This document shows, one piece after another, positions 1-12,090 of a stretch of DNA of 64,000 nt. A program made the position numbers and the translations under genes. Under the pieces are notes generated by a model. That model worked only from the letters and a program-made list of their open reading frames with translations. It searched no databases and was not told the DNA's origin. This DNA comes from Streptomyces coffeae. GTDB taxonomy: Bacteria > Actinomycetota > Actinomycetes > Streptomycetales > Streptomycetaceae. The stretch spans positions 434,001 to 498,000 of the forward strand of contig NZ_JAERRF010000001.1 of assembly GCF_016741875.1 (NCBI RefSeq), in the 5' to 3' direction. Numbering within the stretch: the first letter of the stretch is position 1; each line of letters begins with the position of its first letter.

Positions 1-2
1 GG

Positions 3-962
3 CGGCTGGGCCGCGGTGACCGCCCCTCCTGGACCCTGACCGAGACCACGGTGCTGGCCGGGCTGGCCGCGCTGGGCTGCGCGGCCGCGATGGCACTGCT
101 GGCCGCCGTCTCCGGCGGCCCGCTGGGTATCGGCATCCTCTCCGACCTGGGCCCCAACTGGTGGCGTACGGGCGGGGCCACACTCGGCTGGACGGCGCTG
201 ATCGGGGTGCCGGGAGCGGTGCTGGTGCGCTGGGTCCGGCTGTACGTCCCGACGCCTTCGACCTGGGACGAGTGGAAGGCGGCCCGGGTGGCGAGCGCGG
301 AGTTGCGTGCGCGGAAGCGGCAGGCGCGCGCCTCGGAGCGGGCCGCCCGGAAGGCCGAGCGGGAGGCCGAGCGGGAGGCCGTGCACGCGGAGGCGGTGGC
401 GAAGGCGGCGGCACAGCCGAAGCTGCCGTCGCCCATGGACGACATCGATCTGCGCAAGGCGATGTCCGAGCCGTGGTGGCAGTGGCTGCGGCCGCGTAGG
501 CACCGCGCGGCGGGCGGGAAGCGGAAGCGCGGGGCGCGCCGCCGGGGCGCGGGCGTGGCCACGGGCGCGTACGCCCTCCAGGACACTGTCACGGCCGAGC
601 CGGTGAACGGTGTGATCGGGGGGACGAACGGCGACGGCGGCCGCGTCGGCCTGAACGGTACGAACGGCGCTCCCACTGTGACCGGTGTGACCGGTGTGAC
701 CGGTGTGACCAGTGGGGACGGCGGCACGGAGGCCGCGCAGCCCGCCCTCGGCACGGCGCCGCACCCGCGCCGTCGGCTGACCTCCTGGCGCAAGCTCACC
801 GCGTCCGTGGCGGCCGAGCCGTCCACCGCACCGGCCGAGTCGGGAGCGTCCGGCACCCCTGGGGGCGAGAGCGCGGAGCCCTCGTCCAGCGGCGACGCGC
901 GCCCCGTGATGCCCACGGAGGACAGCGCCCCCGGAAGGCCGCCCTGCGGCCGGGACACGTAA
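3..962 (+). CDS. DUF6350-type integral membrane protein, 5'-truncated by the window edge
   Basis: The frame is already open at the window edge, so only the last 319 residues are seen. Two hydrophobic stretches (visible residues about 17-38 and 57-78) are followed by a long cytoplasm-like tail rich in Ala, Arg and Glu (about 85-150), then a low-complexity tail with a repeated TGV triplet. Position just before purN-purH, plus the LGPNWW segment between the two membrane helices, fits the DUF6350 family usually found between sucD and purN in Streptomyces; that placement is from memory. No enzymatic function is known to me. It ends in TAA and converges on the next gene through a strong hairpin. 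Confidence 0.7.
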   Translation, partial: RLGRGDRPSWTLTETTVLAGLAALGCAAAMALLAAVSGGPLGIGILSDLGPNWWRTGGATLGWTALIGVPGAVLVRWVRLYVPTPSTWDEWKAARVASAELRARKRQARASERAARKAEREAEREAVHAEAVAKAAAQPKLPSPMDDIDLRKAMSEPWWQWLRPRRHRAAGGKRKRGARRRGAGVATGAYALQDTVTAEPVNGVIGGTNGDGGRVGLNGTNGAPTVTGVTGVTGVTSGDGGTEAAQPALGTAPHPRRRLTSWRKLTASVAAEPSTAPAESGASGTPGGESAEPSSSGDARPVMPTEDSAPGRPPCGRDT

Positions 963-973
963 GGCGCCGGACA

Positions 974-1022
974 CACACCACGGCCCGGCAGGCGGACAGC
1001 GCGCCTGCCGGGCCGTGGTGTG
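974..1022. terminator. Bidirectional hairpin terminator between convergent genes
   Basis: A 21-bp perfect inverted repeat (974-994 with 1002-1022) closes a 7-base loop. It lies between the stop of the DUF6350 gene and the stop of the convergent membrane-protein gene. No U-tract follows, which is usual in this GC range. Confidence 0.85.
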
Positions 1023-1025
1023 CGG

Positions 1026-1958
1026 TCAGTCCTCGGTGCTGAGCAGCGGCCGCAGCTGCTCGGGCAGCAGCCGCTCGCACTGATGGCGGGAGGTCTGGGT
1101 CAGGGCGTCGTCCACACAGGTGTAGTAGTCCTTGTAGACGAACTGGAGGCTGAAGGTCGCGGCCACGATGGCGAGCGCGAGCGCGCCCGTCACCAGACCG
1201 CTGATCGCCGCCGTGGACTGCGGCTTCGACCCGGCGGAGCCGGGCGCCGGCAGCCGGGCCGGAGTGGCCCCGGGCGGCGGAGGTGGTGCGTTCAGCGCTG
1301 CCTGCGCGGGGGCCGGGGGCGGCGCCGGAAGCCGCGGCTTGGCCCGCAGCGCGCTGATGCCCCAGTACAGGGCCAGCGCACCGAGCAGCAGCGCGATCTG
1401 CGGCAGGCTGAACAGCGCGAAGAAGAACCCCCACATGCCCGAGAGCAGGGCGTACCGCGCGCGGCGCTGGGCCGGGTCGGTGGGGTCCCAGCGCGGGCCG
1501 CTCTGGCCGGTGGGGCCGCTGGGGCGGTTGGCGCCGGGGAGGTTGCCGAAGCCGCCGCTCTGGCGGCCGGGCTGGCGGCTGCTCCACTGGCTGCCCCACG
1601 CCGGGGGCTGCTGCTGTCCGTCCTGGCCGCCGTTCTGACCGTTCTGGCCGTCCTGGCCGCCCTGGTCGTTGTGTCCGCTCTGGCCGTTCTGCCCCTCGGG
1701 GCCGTTCGGGCCGCTGTCGCCGTCCGGGCGATGGCGCGGCTGCCAGGGCTGGTCCGGCCTGTCCGCCGGCGGCGGGGCGAACGGATTGTCCTCCGGCCTG
1801 CTGCCGCCCGGACCGCCGGATGGGGTTCCGGGGGAGCCGCCCGGGGAGGCCCCGGGAGCGCCCTCCGACGTGCCGGGGGAGGACGGCGGGGGCGAGGAGG
1901 ACGGCGACTGCTGCTCATGCATCAGCGGCGCCGTACGCGACGTGCGGGCATACCTCAT
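1026..1958 (-). CDS. Proline/glycine-rich double-membrane-span protein, unknown function
   Basis: A 310-residue protein. The first ~165 residues are disordered Ser/Pro/Gly/Asn/Gln repeats (NGQNGQ-type), followed by two hydrophobic helices: one around [20 protein letters not shown] and one around [18 protein letters not shown]. The short C-terminus has two cysteines (YYTCVDD and QCERLL). I chose ATG 1958 because a run of G residues lies about six bases upstream; ATG 1922 is the alternative. The frame stays open further upstream to 2288 but without a ribosome site. It resembles the DUF4190-like actinobacterial membrane proteins in layout only. Divergent from purN. Confidence 0.6.
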   Translation of the reverse strand: MRYARTSRTAPLMHEQQSPSSSPPPSSPGTSEGAPGASPGGSPGTPSGGPGGSRPEDNPFAPPPADRPDQPWQPRHRPDGDSGPNGPEGQNGQSGHNDQGGQDGQNGQNGGQDGQQQPPAWGSQWSSRQPGRQSGGFGNLPGANRPSGPTGQSGPRWDPTDPAQRRARYALLSGMWGFFFALFSLPQIALLLGALALYWGISALRAKPRLPAPPPAPAQAALNAPPPPPGATPARLPAPGSAGSKPQSTAAISGLVTGALALAIVAATFSLQFVYKDYYTCVDDALTQTSRHQCERLLPEQLRPLLSTED

Positions 1959-2262
1959 CGCCGCCCCCCGGTCGAGGCGGGAGTCGGAGTGAGGCGATGA
2001 GCCGCGCGGCGGCGTCGGTCCGGCATCTGGAGTGTGTCTTCCCCTTGTGTCGTCGCCCTGCACACCGGGCCCGCGGTCGGCTGGTGCCGGGCGGCTCGGC
2101 GGTGTGGGCGCGACGGTCGTTCCCACGGCTTCAGTTGGATTCGCAGTCCCGACGCTACCTCCCGTGCCCGCCCCCGTCCCCCGGGGGCCGCTTGGTGTGC
2201 CGGTATCGTTGCTGACGGTCGGCGGCTTCGTAGAGTTCCCCGGAATTCTCGAGTCCACGGCC

Positions 2263-2278
2263 TTGTACGACCATACAA
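2263..2278 (+). promoter_or_regulatory. Inverted repeat abutting the purN start codon
   Basis: TTGTA-N6-TACAA ends directly before the purN ATG. It could be an operator, or part of a promoter giving a leaderless message, because no Shine-Dalgarno sequence is visible before this ATG. The rest of the 320-bp divergent gap (1959-2278) holds nothing else I can identify. Confidence 0.3.
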
Positions 2279-2959
2279 ATGGCAGCACCGCCCGCGAGAA
2301 AGAACCCCGCCGTGGCCTCCCCGCCTTCCTCCGCCCGCCCCGGGCGCCCCGCCCGCCTCGTCGTTCTCGTCTCCGGCTCCGGTACCAACCTCCAGGCGCT
2401 GCTCGACGCCATCGCCGCGGAGGGCGTGGACTCCTACGGCGCCGAGGTGGTGGCCGTCGGCGCCGACCGGGAGGGTATCGAGGGGCTGGAGCGCGCCGAG
2501 CGCGCCGGAATCCCCACCTTCGTGTGCCGGGTCAAGGACCACGGCAGCCGGGCCGAGTGGGATGCCGCGCTGGCCGAGGCGACCGCGGGATACGAGCCCG
2601 ACCTCGTTGTCTCGGCCGGATTCATGAAGATCCTGGGCGACGAGTTCCTCGCCCGCTTCGGCGGCCGCTGCGTCAACACCCACCCCGCGCTGCTGCCCAG
2701 CTTTCCCGGTGCCCACGGTGTGCGCGACGCGCTCGCGCACGGTGTGCGGGTGACCGGCTGCACTGTCCACTTCGTCGACGACGGCGTCGACACCGGCCCG
2801 ATCATCGCCCAGGGCGTGGTCGAGGTCCGGGACGAGGACGACGAGTCCGCTCTGCACGAGCGGATCAAGGAAGTCGAGCGTTCGCTGCTCGTCGAGGTCG
2901 TGGGGCGTCTGGCGCGTCACGGCTACCGCATTGAGGGACGAAAGGTAAGGATCCCGTGA
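2279..2959 (+). CDS. purN: Phosphoribosylglycinamide formyltransferase
   Basis: PurN transfers the formyl group of 10-formyl-THF to GAR in de novo purine synthesis (cytosol). The 226-residue protein has the N-terminal substrate loop SGSGTN (about 32-37), the catalytic block [12 protein letters not shown] (about 138) and the downstream [10 protein letters not shown] segment holding the catalytic Asp. The first ~25 residues are a Pro/Ala-rich extension longer than in E. coli, so the true start could lie a little downstream. It overlaps purH by four bases (GTGA), so the two are translated as an operon. Confidence 0.95.
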   Translation: MAAPPARKNPAVASPPSSARPGRPARLVVLVSGSGTNLQALLDAIAAEGVDSYGAEVVAVGADREGIEGLERAERAGIPTFVCRVKDHGSRAEWDAALAEATAGYEPDLVVSAGFMKILGDEFLARFGGRCVNTHPALLPSFPGAHGVRDALAHGVRVTGCTVHFVDDGVDTGPIIAQGVVEVRDEDDESALHERIKEVERSLLVEVVGRLARHGYRIEGRKVRIP

Positions 2960-4518
2960 CCGCCGAAGGTACGAAGCGGCCCATCCGCCGCGCGCTGGTC
3001 AGCGTCTACGACAAGACGGGGCTCGAGGAGCTGGCCCGCGGGCTGCACACGGCGGGTGTCCAGCTCGTCTCCACCGGCTCGACGGCCGCGAAGATCGCCG
3101 CCGCGGGTGTCCCGGTCACCAAGGTCGAGGAGCTGACCGGCTTCCCGGAGTGTCTCGACGGCCGCGTCAAGACCCTGCATCCGCGGGTCCACGCGGGCAT
3201 CCTCGCCGACCAGCGGCTGGAGGCACACCGCGACCAGCTGGCCGAGCTGGGCGTCGAGCCGTTCGAGCTGGTGATCGTCAACCTCTACCCGTTCCGGGAG
3301 ACCGTCGCCTCGGGCGCCTCGCCCGACGAGTGCGTCGAGCAGATCGACATCGGCGGGCCGTCCATGGTGCGCGCCGCCGCCAAGAATCACCCGTCCGTGG
3401 CCGTGGTCGTCAACCCCGGGCGTTACGACGAGGTGCTGAAGGCCGTCGCCGACGGCGGTTTCGACCTTCAGGGGCGCAAGCGGCTGGCGGCCGAGGCGTT
3501 CCAGCACACCGCGGCGTACGACGTGGCGGTGGCCAACTGGTTCGCCCGGGACTATGCCGCGGCCGACTCCGGCTTCCCCGAGTTCCTGGGCGCAACCGTC
3601 ACCCGCGCCCAGGTGCTGCGCTACGGCGAGAACCCGCACCAGGCCGCCGCGCTCTACTCCGACGGCTCGGGCAAGGGCCTGGCGCACGCGGAGCAGCTGC
3701 ACGGCAAGGAGATGTCGTACAACAACTACGTCGACACCGAGGCCGCCCGCCGCGCCGCCTACGACCACGCCGCTCCCTGCGTCGCGATCATCAAGCACGC
3801 CAACCCCTGCGGGATCGCGGTCGGCGCCGATGTCGCCGAGGCGCACCGGAAGGCGCACGCCTGTGACCCGCTGTCGGCCTTCGGCGGGGTCATCGCCGTC
3901 AACCGCCCGGTGACGGTCGCCATGGCCGAGCAGGTCGCCGAGATCTTCACCGAGGTCATCGTGGCGCCGGACTACGAGGACGGCGCGGTCGAGGTGCTCG
4001 CCCGCAAGAAGAACATCCGTGTGCTGCGCTGCGCCGACGCCCCCGAGGCGACCGTCGAGGAGCGCCCGGTCGAGGGCGGTGCGCTGGTCCAGGCCAAGGA
4101 CCGGTTCCAGGCCGAGGGCGACGACCCGGCGAACTGGACCCTGGCCACCGGGGAGGCGCTGGACGCCGACGGCCTCGCCGAGCTGTCCTTCGCCTGGCGC
4201 GCCTGCCGCGCGGTGAAGTCCAACGCGATCCTGCTGGCCAAGGACGGCGCCACGGTCGGCGTCGGCATGGGCCAGGTCAACCGCGTCGACTCGGCGAAGC
4301 TGGCCGTGGAGCGGGCGGGCGAGGAGCGGGCGAGCGGTTCGTACGCCGCCTCCGACGCCTTCTTCCCCTTCCCGGACGGCTTCGAGGTGCTGGCCCGCGC
4401 CGGGGTCAGGGCCGTGGTGCAGCCGGGCGGCTCGGTCCGTGACGAGCAGGTCGTGGAGGCCGCGCAGAAGGCGGGCGTGACCATGTACTTCACCGGTACG
4501 CGCCACTTCTTCCACTGA
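2956..4518 (+). CDS. purH: Bifunctional AICAR transformylase / IMP cyclohydrolase
   Basis: PurH carries out the last two steps to IMP. It is 520 residues, full length for the family. The N-terminal MGS-like IMP cyclohydrolase domain begins at about residue 10 ([10 protein letters not shown]) and includes VSTGSTA and the DGRVKTLHP segment. The AICAR transformylase domain has RYGENPHQ and the catalytic KHANPCG motif (about 280-286). It starts with GTG inside the end of purN and is followed by a hairpin terminator, so purN-purH form a short purine operon. Confidence 0.97.
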   Translation: MTAEGTKRPIRRALVSVYDKTGLEELARGLHTAGVQLVSTGSTAAKIAAAGVPVTKVEELTGFPECLDGRVKTLHPRVHAGILADQRLEAHRDQLAELGVEPFELVIVNLYPFRETVASGASPDECVEQIDIGGPSMVRAAAKNHPSVAVVVNPGRYDEVLKAVADGGFDLQGRKRLAAEAFQHTAAYDVAVANWFARDYAAADSGFPEFLGATVTRAQVLRYGENPHQAAALYSDGSGKGLAHAEQLHGKEMSYNNYVDTEAARRAAYDHAAPCVAIIKHANPCGIAVGADVAEAHRKAHACDPLSAFGGVIAVNRPVTVAMAEQVAEIFTEVIVAPDYEDGAVEVLARKKNIRVLRCADAPEATVEERPVEGGALVQAKDRFQAEGDDPANWTLATGEALDADGLAELSFAWRACRAVKSNAILLAKDGATVGVGMGQVNRVDSAKLAVERAGEERASGSYAASDAFFPFPDGFEVLARAGVRAVVQPGGSVRDEQVVEAAQKAGVTMYFTGTRHFFH

Positions 4519-4533
4519 GCGGGTGAGCCTCGC

Positions 4534-4568
4534 AAGGCCGCACTCCCGAGCCCCGGGGGTGCGGCCTT
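4534..4568 (+). terminator. Hairpin terminator after purH
   Basis: Arms AAGGCCGCA (4534-4542) and TGCGGCCTT (4560-4568) pair perfectly, and a second internal C/G pairing strengthens the loop. It lies 16 bases after the purH stop and before the folD leader. Confidence 0.8.
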
Positions 4569-4628
4569 TGCGCGATACAGACCGCACCTGATTGGATCCG
4601 ACGTCCCCGCATCCGGGAGGATAAAGAC

Positions 4629-5516
4629 ATGACCGCCCAGATTCTCGATGGCAAGGCAACAGCAGCCGCGATCAAGTCCGACCTCGTCAAGCGTGTGGAG
4701 GCGCTGAAGGCGCAGGGCATCCACCCCGGTCTCGGGACGGTGCTGGTCGGCGAGGACCCCGGCAGCAAGTGGTACGTGGCGGGCAAGCACCGCGACTGCG
4801 CCGAGGTGGGCATCGCCTCCATCCGGCGCGATCTGCCGGAGACCGCCACCCAGGAGGAGATCGAGGCGGTGGTCCGGGAGCTCAACGAGGACCCGGAGTG
4901 CACCGGGTACATCGTTCAGCTGCCGCTGCCCAAGGGCATCGACACCAACCGCGTGCTGGAGCTGATGGACCCCGCCAAGGACGCCGACGGACTGCACCCG
5001 ATGAACCTCGGGCGGCTGGTCCTGAACGAGTCCGGCCCGCTGCCGTGCACCCCGCAGGGCGTCATCCAGCTGCTGCGCCACCACGGTGTGGAGATCAAGG
5101 GCGCGCATGTGGTGGTCGTCGGCCGCGGGATCACCGTCGGCCGCTCGATCGGGCTGCTGCTGACCCGCCGTTCCGAGAACGCCACGGTCACCCTGTGCCA
5201 CACCGGCACCCGTGATCTGCCCTCGGTGCTGCGCCAGGCCGACATCATCGTGGCGGCGGCCGGGGTGCGGCACCTGATCAAGCCGGAGGACGTCAAGCAG
5301 GGCGCCGCGGTGCTCGACGTGGGCGTCAGCCGGGACGAGCACGGCAAGATCGCCGGGGATGTGCACCCCGGGGTGGCCGACGTCGCGGCCTGGATCTCGC
5401 CGAACCCCGGCGGGGTCGGTCCGATGACCCGCGCCCAGCTGCTGGTCAATGTGGTGGAGGCGGCCGAGCACACGGCGGAGGCGGCCGACGGCGGCGGTGC
5501 CGGTCATGACGGCTGA
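4629..5516 (+). CDS. folD: Methylene-THF dehydrogenase / methenyl-THF cyclohydrolase
   Basis: Bifunctional one-carbon enzyme interconverting 5,10-methylene-THF and 10-formyl-THF, the cofactor used by PurN and PurH next door. It has 295 residues with the family signatures: the YVxxK-type segment near residue 50 (here KWYVAGKHR), PLPKG (about 98), PCTPQG, and the NADP-binding [11 protein letters not shown] segment (about 162). A GGAGG site precedes ATG 4629. The 3' end overlaps the following DUF3017 gene by 11 bases. Confidence 0.96.
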   Translation: MTAQILDGKATAAAIKSDLVKRVEALKAQGIHPGLGTVLVGEDPGSKWYVAGKHRDCAEVGIASIRRDLPETATQEEIEAVVRELNEDPECTGYIVQLPLPKGIDTNRVLELMDPAKDADGLHPMNLGRLVLNESGPLPCTPQGVIQLLRHHGVEIKGAHVVVVGRGITVGRSIGLLLTRRSENATVTLCHTGTRDLPSVLRQADIIVAAAGVRHLIKPEDVKQGAAVLDVGVSRDEHGKIAGDVHPGVADVAAWISPNPGGVGPMTRAQLLVNVVEAAEHTAEAADGGGAGHDG

Positions 5517-5949
5517 GGCGAGCGAACCGGCGGCCGGGGAGCCGCAGACCGGGCGGCCCGCCCGCACATCGCGACGCTTTCCGCTGATCACCCGGGACAC
5601 CGCGCGCCCGGAGGGCGGTGGCCGGGCGGCTCCCGGCGGCGCTCCGGCACCCGTGCGCCAGTGGCCGCTGCTCACGGTGATGGGCGGTGTGGGGCTGGGG
5701 CTGCTGATCGTCGCCCTGGACGCGTTCCGGCCGGGCACCGTGGTGATCGGGCTCTCGCTGCTGGCGGGCGCGGCGCTGCGGTGGGCGCTGCCGGAGGTCG
5801 GCATGCTCGCGGTGCGGTCGCGGTTCACCGACATGCTGACGTACGGGCTGCTGGGCGCGGCGATCGTGCTGCTGTCCCTGATGGCCCAGCCGAATCCCAA
5901 AGTGACGATTCCGTTCCTGGAGGATCTGGTGCACTTCACCGTGCGCTAG
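5506..5949 (+). CDS. DUF3017 small membrane protein
   Basis: A 147-residue protein with a disordered basic N-terminus (about 1-50) and three hydrophobic segments (about 55-72, 74-88 and 107-125). Size, fold and position directly after folD and before mdh fit DUF3017, an uncharacterised actinobacterial family. The start ATG lies within the folD end, suggesting translational coupling; the longer in-frame extension upstream is only a shadow of folD. Function unknown. Confidence 0.8.
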   Translation: MTAEASEPAAGEPQTGRPARTSRRFPLITRDTARPEGGGRAAPGGAPAPVRQWPLLTVMGGVGLGLLIVALDAFRPGTVVIGLSLLAGAALRWALPEVGMLAVRSRFTDMLTYGLLGAAIVLLSLMAQPNPKVTIPFLEDLVHFTVR

Positions 5950-5993
5950 CCAGGGCGTACGACCCAGCCGGGGCGTACGGCGGCCCTGAGATA

Positions 5994-6033
5994 CGGCGGC
6001 CCGTCCTCTCCCCCGTGGGAGGACGGGCCGCCG
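5994..6033 (+). terminator. Hairpin terminator after DUF3017 gene
   Basis: Fourteen paired bases: CGGCGGCCCGTCCT (5994-6007) with AGGACGGGCCGCCG (6020-6033). It ends the folD-DUF3017 unit. Confidence 0.85.
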
Positions 6034-6381
6034 TCGTCTGTGGTGGGTCTCCTCGACCCGGCGACGGTCCGCCCTCTCCCCCGAAGAAGGACGGACCGTC
6101 CGGTCATCAGGGTTGTGCGTCGGCTGTGCGCGATCAATGGACGTGGGCGGCCTGTGGCGCGGAAGTGACCATTCCGGTACGAGTTCTCGGCTGCGCAACG
6201 ATGAGCTGGGGCGCGAGGGCGCTTTCGGCGTATATCGAGAGCCGCAATGCGCCCCCGGTGGGGGAACTGACATCCTGGGCCACGGCATCCCGTGGAGAGG
6301 GAGTTCGGATCCTTGGGGTGCCAATCGCGGTACCAGCACAGGAGATTCACCGGATCCACACGGGGGGAACAGGGGGAGGCA
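6034..6381. other. Non-coding upstream region of the DUF2690 gene
   Basis: About 350 bases between the terminator and the next start. It must hold the promoter of the HTH/DUF2690 gene, but I see no confident -35/-10 pair, operator or RNA structure. An in-frame ATG at 6292 would extend the next protein by 30 residues; that segment has non-coding-like composition. Confidence 0.4.
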
Positions 6382-8717
<2,336 letters not shown>

Positions 8718-8753
8718 CGCCTGGTCCCCGCCCGTTCTCCGTCGGGCAGCCAT

Positions 8754-8799
8754 CCGAAGGGTCACACTCCGGTATTCACTCCGGAGAGTGACCCTTCGG
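8754..8799 (+). terminator. Hairpin terminator after mdh
   Basis: CCGAAGGGTCAC (8754-8765) pairs with GTGACCCTTCGG (8788-8799), with a second short CTCCGG/CCGGAG stem inside the loop. It lies 37 bases after the mdh stop. Confidence 0.85.
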
Positions 8800-8869
8800 C
8801 CATTCCCTGTGATGACGGCTCATCCTCCCCTACCGTGAGAGGAGTTGACGCCGGCCTCGGGGGGAGAGC

Positions 8870-10654
8870 ATGGCCAGGGACAGTCGCGCCGATCATGCCG
8901 TACGTCAGCCGCGCTTGCGGCCGGAGCCCGCGCGCCCCGTCCCCTTATCGCCCTCACCCCACACCAGGGGTGAGGCGACCCGGCTGCTGTGCGCGGGCAC
9001 CTATCTCGACGACGACTTCCGGGATGCCGTCGTGGACGAGCTGTATGTCCACGAGGAGCGCTCCGTGGCGCCGTCCCTCGGGATCGACGCGGCCCGGGTG
9101 CTCGCCCATGCGCTGCGCGCCCGCCGTCTGGAGGCGGGCTGGACGGCGCTGCTGGCGGCGTTATGGCTGCTGCACTTCCTGCTCGCCCGAAGCTTCTTCT
9201 TCGCCTTTCTGCTGTCCAGCGGACTGCTGCTGCTGGCCTCCTGGGCCAGGGGCGGCGCGTCCGGCCCCTTCCGCGCCGACTATCCGGGGGCCGACCGGGT
9301 CGGGGTCTACCGGCGGCGGGCAGCCGCGGTGCTGCGGCTGGCCGGATGGCTGACGCTGATCTCCTATGTGGCCGGCGCACTCGAGCTGGCCCTCGCGGAC
9401 GATCCTGATCCGGGCGTGCTGACCGGCGGGCTGCCGTCGGTACTGCCGGCCGGGGCGGATCCCACCGCCGCCTGGTTCGCGCTGCTGATCCCCGCCGCGA
9501 TGGCCGGTGCGGTCGCCCTGCACCGGGAGCATGTGGCCCGGGTGCTGGCCACCGAGCTGGATCCGGTCGCCTTCGCCGACCCCGGCGCGGATCCGGCCGA
9601 GCGGTTCGAGGGCACCCGGTTCCAGCGGGTGCACGCCCTGATCCGGCGGGAGCAGCACGCCCCGGTGATCCTCTACCACGATCAGCACCCCTTCCTCGGC
9701 GCGGGCACCGCCCATGCCACCTGGACCCTCGCCGTGGAGCTCCGCCCGCGCGAGGGCGCCACCGCCTTGCCGCTCGACAACCGCGTGATCCTGGAGCGGA
9801 TCCGGCCGCTGGTGGAGGCGCTGCGCACCCCGTCCGCCGGGGGCGTGTCCGAGGGCGCCGCCCGGCTCCCCGCCCAGCCGCCCGGCGCCTACGGTGACCG
9901 GGTCCGCGACCGGCTGCGCGGTCTGGAGCTGGACGAGTGCGTGTTCCTCAAGGTCACCGGATTACGCAACCGGTCCTCTGTGCCTTACGGCGAGGCGGAC
10001 TTCGCCCGGGAGCGGGCTGAGGCCGTCGAGGAGGGCGGCGAGATCCGGCGCCACTTCCTGCGGGTCCGGGTCGGCGCATGGCGCGAGGAGGTCGTGGTCA
10101 CCGTCTTCGTGCGGGTGCACACCCAAGGCGGCATGCTGATGCTGGAGTTCGCGCCCCATGTGCTGCGTCCGATCCGCCCGTCCTTCCGCGCGGTCGACCG
10201 GATCTCCGACTCCCACCGCCGGGGCGGGCTGCCGGGCAAGGCGTTATGGGCGCTGGGGCGTACGCCCACGGCGGCGGGCCGGGCGCTGATCCAGCTCTTC
10301 CAGTCGGCCGCCTTCCTCTGGCGGATGTACGCGGGCGGTTATGACGCCGCGATCCCCGACGGCCCCTGGGCGTCGGTGCGTGAGCTGGGCAGTGACACCG
10401 GCGCCTCGCTGTTCCAGGAGATGGATGTCAGCCGTTATCTGAAGAGCGTCGAGGACCGGGTCGCCAACGGGGTCCGGCAGGCGCTGGCCGAAGCCGGTTG
10501 GGAGACCGGTGAGTTCGAGCAGAAGGTCATCAATGTGAGCGGCGGCGGGATCTTCATCGAGTCCGCCGAGAACAGCGCCTTCGGCTTCGGCGACCACAAC
10601 ACGATCAGCAACACCCCACGCAATGGAGCGGGAGGCGGCCATGACGACGGCTGA
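8870..10654 (+). CDS. Multispan membrane protein with C-terminal amyloid-like motif, unknown function
   Basis: A 594-residue protein I do not recognise as a characterised family. Four likely membrane helices: two close together at about 98-127 (LLAALWLLHFLLA, FFAFLLSSGLLLLASW), then about 160-180 and 202-220. The C-terminal half is soluble and mixed alpha/beta. The last ~40 residues are Gly/Asn/Ser-rich with alternating hydrophobics (GGGIFIESAENSAFGFGDHN, about 558-577), and 15 of 27 positions match residues 37-63 of the next gene product. Such motifs pair sensor and effector proteins in bacterial amyloid signalling; that role here is inference. GGGGGGAG precedes ATG 8870. Overlaps the next gene by 14 bases. 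Confidence 0.75.
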   Translation: MARDSRADHAVRQPRLRPEPARPVPLSPSPHTRGEATRLLCAGTYLDDDFRDAVVDELYVHEERSVAPSLGIDAARVLAHALRARRLEAGWTALLAALWLLHFLLARSFFFAFLLSSGLLLLASWARGGASGPFRADYPGADRVGVYRRRAAAVLRLAGWLTLISYVAGALELALADDPDPGVLTGGLPSVLPAGADPTAAWFALLIPAAMAGAVALHREHVARVLATELDPVAFADPGADPAERFEGTRFQRVHALIRREQHAPVILYHDQHPFLGAGTAHATWTLAVELRPREGATALPLDNRVILERIRPLVEALRTPSAGGVSEGAARLPAQPPGAYGDRVRDRLRGLELDECVFLKVTGLRNRSSVPYGEADFARERAEAVEEGGEIRRHFLRVRVGAWREEVVVTVFVRVHTQGGMLMLEFAPHVLRPIRPSFRAVDRISDSHRRGGLPGKALWALGRTPTAAGRALIQLFQSAAFLWRMYAGGYDAAIPDGPWASVRELGSDTGASLFQEMDVSRYLKSVEDRVANGVRQALAEAGWETGEFEQKVINVSGGGIFIESAENSAFGFGDHNTISNTPRNGAGGGHDDG

Positions 10655-11102
10655 CACGGACGGCGAGCACAGCGCGACGGACGGCGGGGCCACGGGCACC
10701 GGTGGCACGGCGGGCAGCGCCACGGGCACCGGTGGCGGCGGGCGGACGTTCGGGGACATCCGCATCGGCAGTGTGCGCGGCAGCGCGGTCGGCTTCGGCG
10801 ACCACCACCACATCGTGAACGCACCGCGGGGCGAGGCGTCGTGCGACCCGGCGTACGAGGAGTTGCTGGAGGCGGTCCGGCAGCTCGCCGCCGACCTGGA
10901 GCGGGTGGTGCCCGGTCCGGAGGTCCAGGCGCTGTCCAATGAACTGGCCAGCGCTCAGGACGAGATCCAGCGCACCGGCCGGGCCGGGGTCGGGCGGCTG
11001 GCCCGGATGCGCGCCCTGCTCCAGGACGCCAGCGCCAGCATCGGCATGCTCGCGTCGGGGGTCGCCGTGGGGCAGGCGGTCGGCGTGCTGCTGGGCGGCT
11101 GA
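10641..11102 (+). CDS. Small protein with N-terminal amyloid-like motif and helical C-terminal domain
   Basis: A 153-residue protein. A Gly/Thr-rich disordered start (1-35) leads to the motif FGDIRIGSVRGSAVGFGDHH (37-56), closely matching the C-terminus of the upstream membrane protein. Then a helical domain (about 66-140) with PAYEELLEAVRQLAADLERV and a hydrophobic Gly-rich end (GMLASGVAVGQAVGVLLGG) that could insert in a membrane. ATG 10641 has GGGAGG nine bases upstream; an ATG at 10623 is the poorer alternative. The 14-base overlap and shared motif argue that the two proteins act together. No homologous function recognised. Confidence 0.75.
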   Translation: MTTADTDGEHSATDGGATGTGGTAGSATGTGGGGRTFGDIRIGSVRGSAVGFGDHHHIVNAPRGEASCDPAYEELLEAVRQLAADLERVVPGPEVQALSNELASAQDEIQRTGRAGVGRLARMRALLQDASASIGMLASGVAVGQAVGVLLGG

Positions 11103-11103
11103 G

Positions 11104-11931
11104 ATGACCACGCCGGGCGGCGGGCATGGCCCCCGCTGGGATGAGGAGACACAGCGCTGGGTGGGCGCGGGTGCGGAGCCTCCGGCTCCGGGCCGCAGAC
11201 CTCCTTGGCCGTATCAGGGTGTGGTGCTGCTGTCGGTGTTCGCCGTGCTGCTGGTCGGTGGAATCGGCGTCGGCGTCTGGAAGTTGCTGGAGGGGGACGG
11301 CGGCGACGACCGGGCCCGGAGTGATTCCACGCCGAGCGCGGGATGGCCCGGGGCGGACGGTGTGCCGTCTCCGTCGGCATCCCCGTCATCCGCGCTGCCG
11401 TCGGCACCGTCGTCCGCATCGCCATCGTCCGCATCGCCGTCGGTCTCCTCGGACGCGGGCGGCGGAGCACCGGCGGGATATGTGCGCACCAGGGATCCGG
11501 AGGGATTCACCCTCGATGTCCCGATGGGCTGGCAGCGCGTCAAGCGCGATACGGGCGTGTTCTACGAGTCGTCCGACGCCGGCAGTCTGATCCAGGTCTT
11601 CGCGCTGACCGAGCCGGAGATCACCCCGTACGAGGCGCTGCGGCAGGCGGAGTCGGGGCTGCGGAAGAAGACCCCCGGCTACCACCGCTACCGGCTGGAG
11701 CGGCTCGGCCCCGGTGACGGGGCGGACGCGGAGCTCGAATACGGCTACCGCAGCGAGAAGTACGGCCCGCGCCGCATTCTCGACCGCGCCTTCTCCGGGG
11801 AGAACGGAGTGCAGTACGCGGTGCTGGTGGCGGGCCCGGCCGAGGACTGGCCGGAGCAGCGGAAGCGGCAGACGATCGTGCTCGACGCCTTCTGTCCCAC
11901 CGCGTACTGCCCGGCGGGGTCGGAGCCTTAG
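11104..11931 (+). CDS. Single-span membrane protein with extracytoplasmic kinase-tail-like domain
   Basis: A 275-residue protein: short cytoplasmic N-terminus, one membrane helix (about 40-60, VVLLSVFAVLLVGGIGVGVW), a Ser/Pro/Ala linker, then a folded outside domain from about residue 120 (GYVRTRDPEGFTLDVPMGW to the C-terminal FCPTAYC cysteine pair). The domain is alignable by eye with the product of the next gene and more distantly with the tail of the kinase-like protein at 36199-37620 (GFSIDLPKGWKRV). It starts one base after the stop of the amyloid-motif gene, so it belongs to that operon. Likely an envelope sensing or binding domain; ligand unknown. Confidence 0.7.
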   Translation: MTTPGGGHGPRWDEETQRWVGAGAEPPAPGRRPPWPYQGVVLLSVFAVLLVGGIGVGVWKLLEGDGGDDRARSDSTPSAGWPGADGVPSPSASPSSALPSAPSSASPSSASPSVSSDAGGGAPAGYVRTRDPEGFTLDVPMGWQRVKRDTGVFYESSDAGSLIQVFALTEPEITPYEALRQAESGLRKKTPGYHRYRLERLGPGDGADAELEYGYRSEKYGPRRILDRAFSGENGVQYAVLVAGPAEDWPEQRKRQTIVLDAFCPTAYCPAGSEP

Positions 11932-12090
11932 GGCAGCGCGGCACAGCACAGCGCGCGGGAACCGCCGCGCATCCGGCGAAGTATCCGGTATCGAGACGGT
12001 GGCAGATGGGGCGGTGTCCCTCATACTGGGTTCTCCGTATGTCGGCTAACTCGCCTTATCGGCACAAGAGTTCCGCTATGGGGGGCGTTC

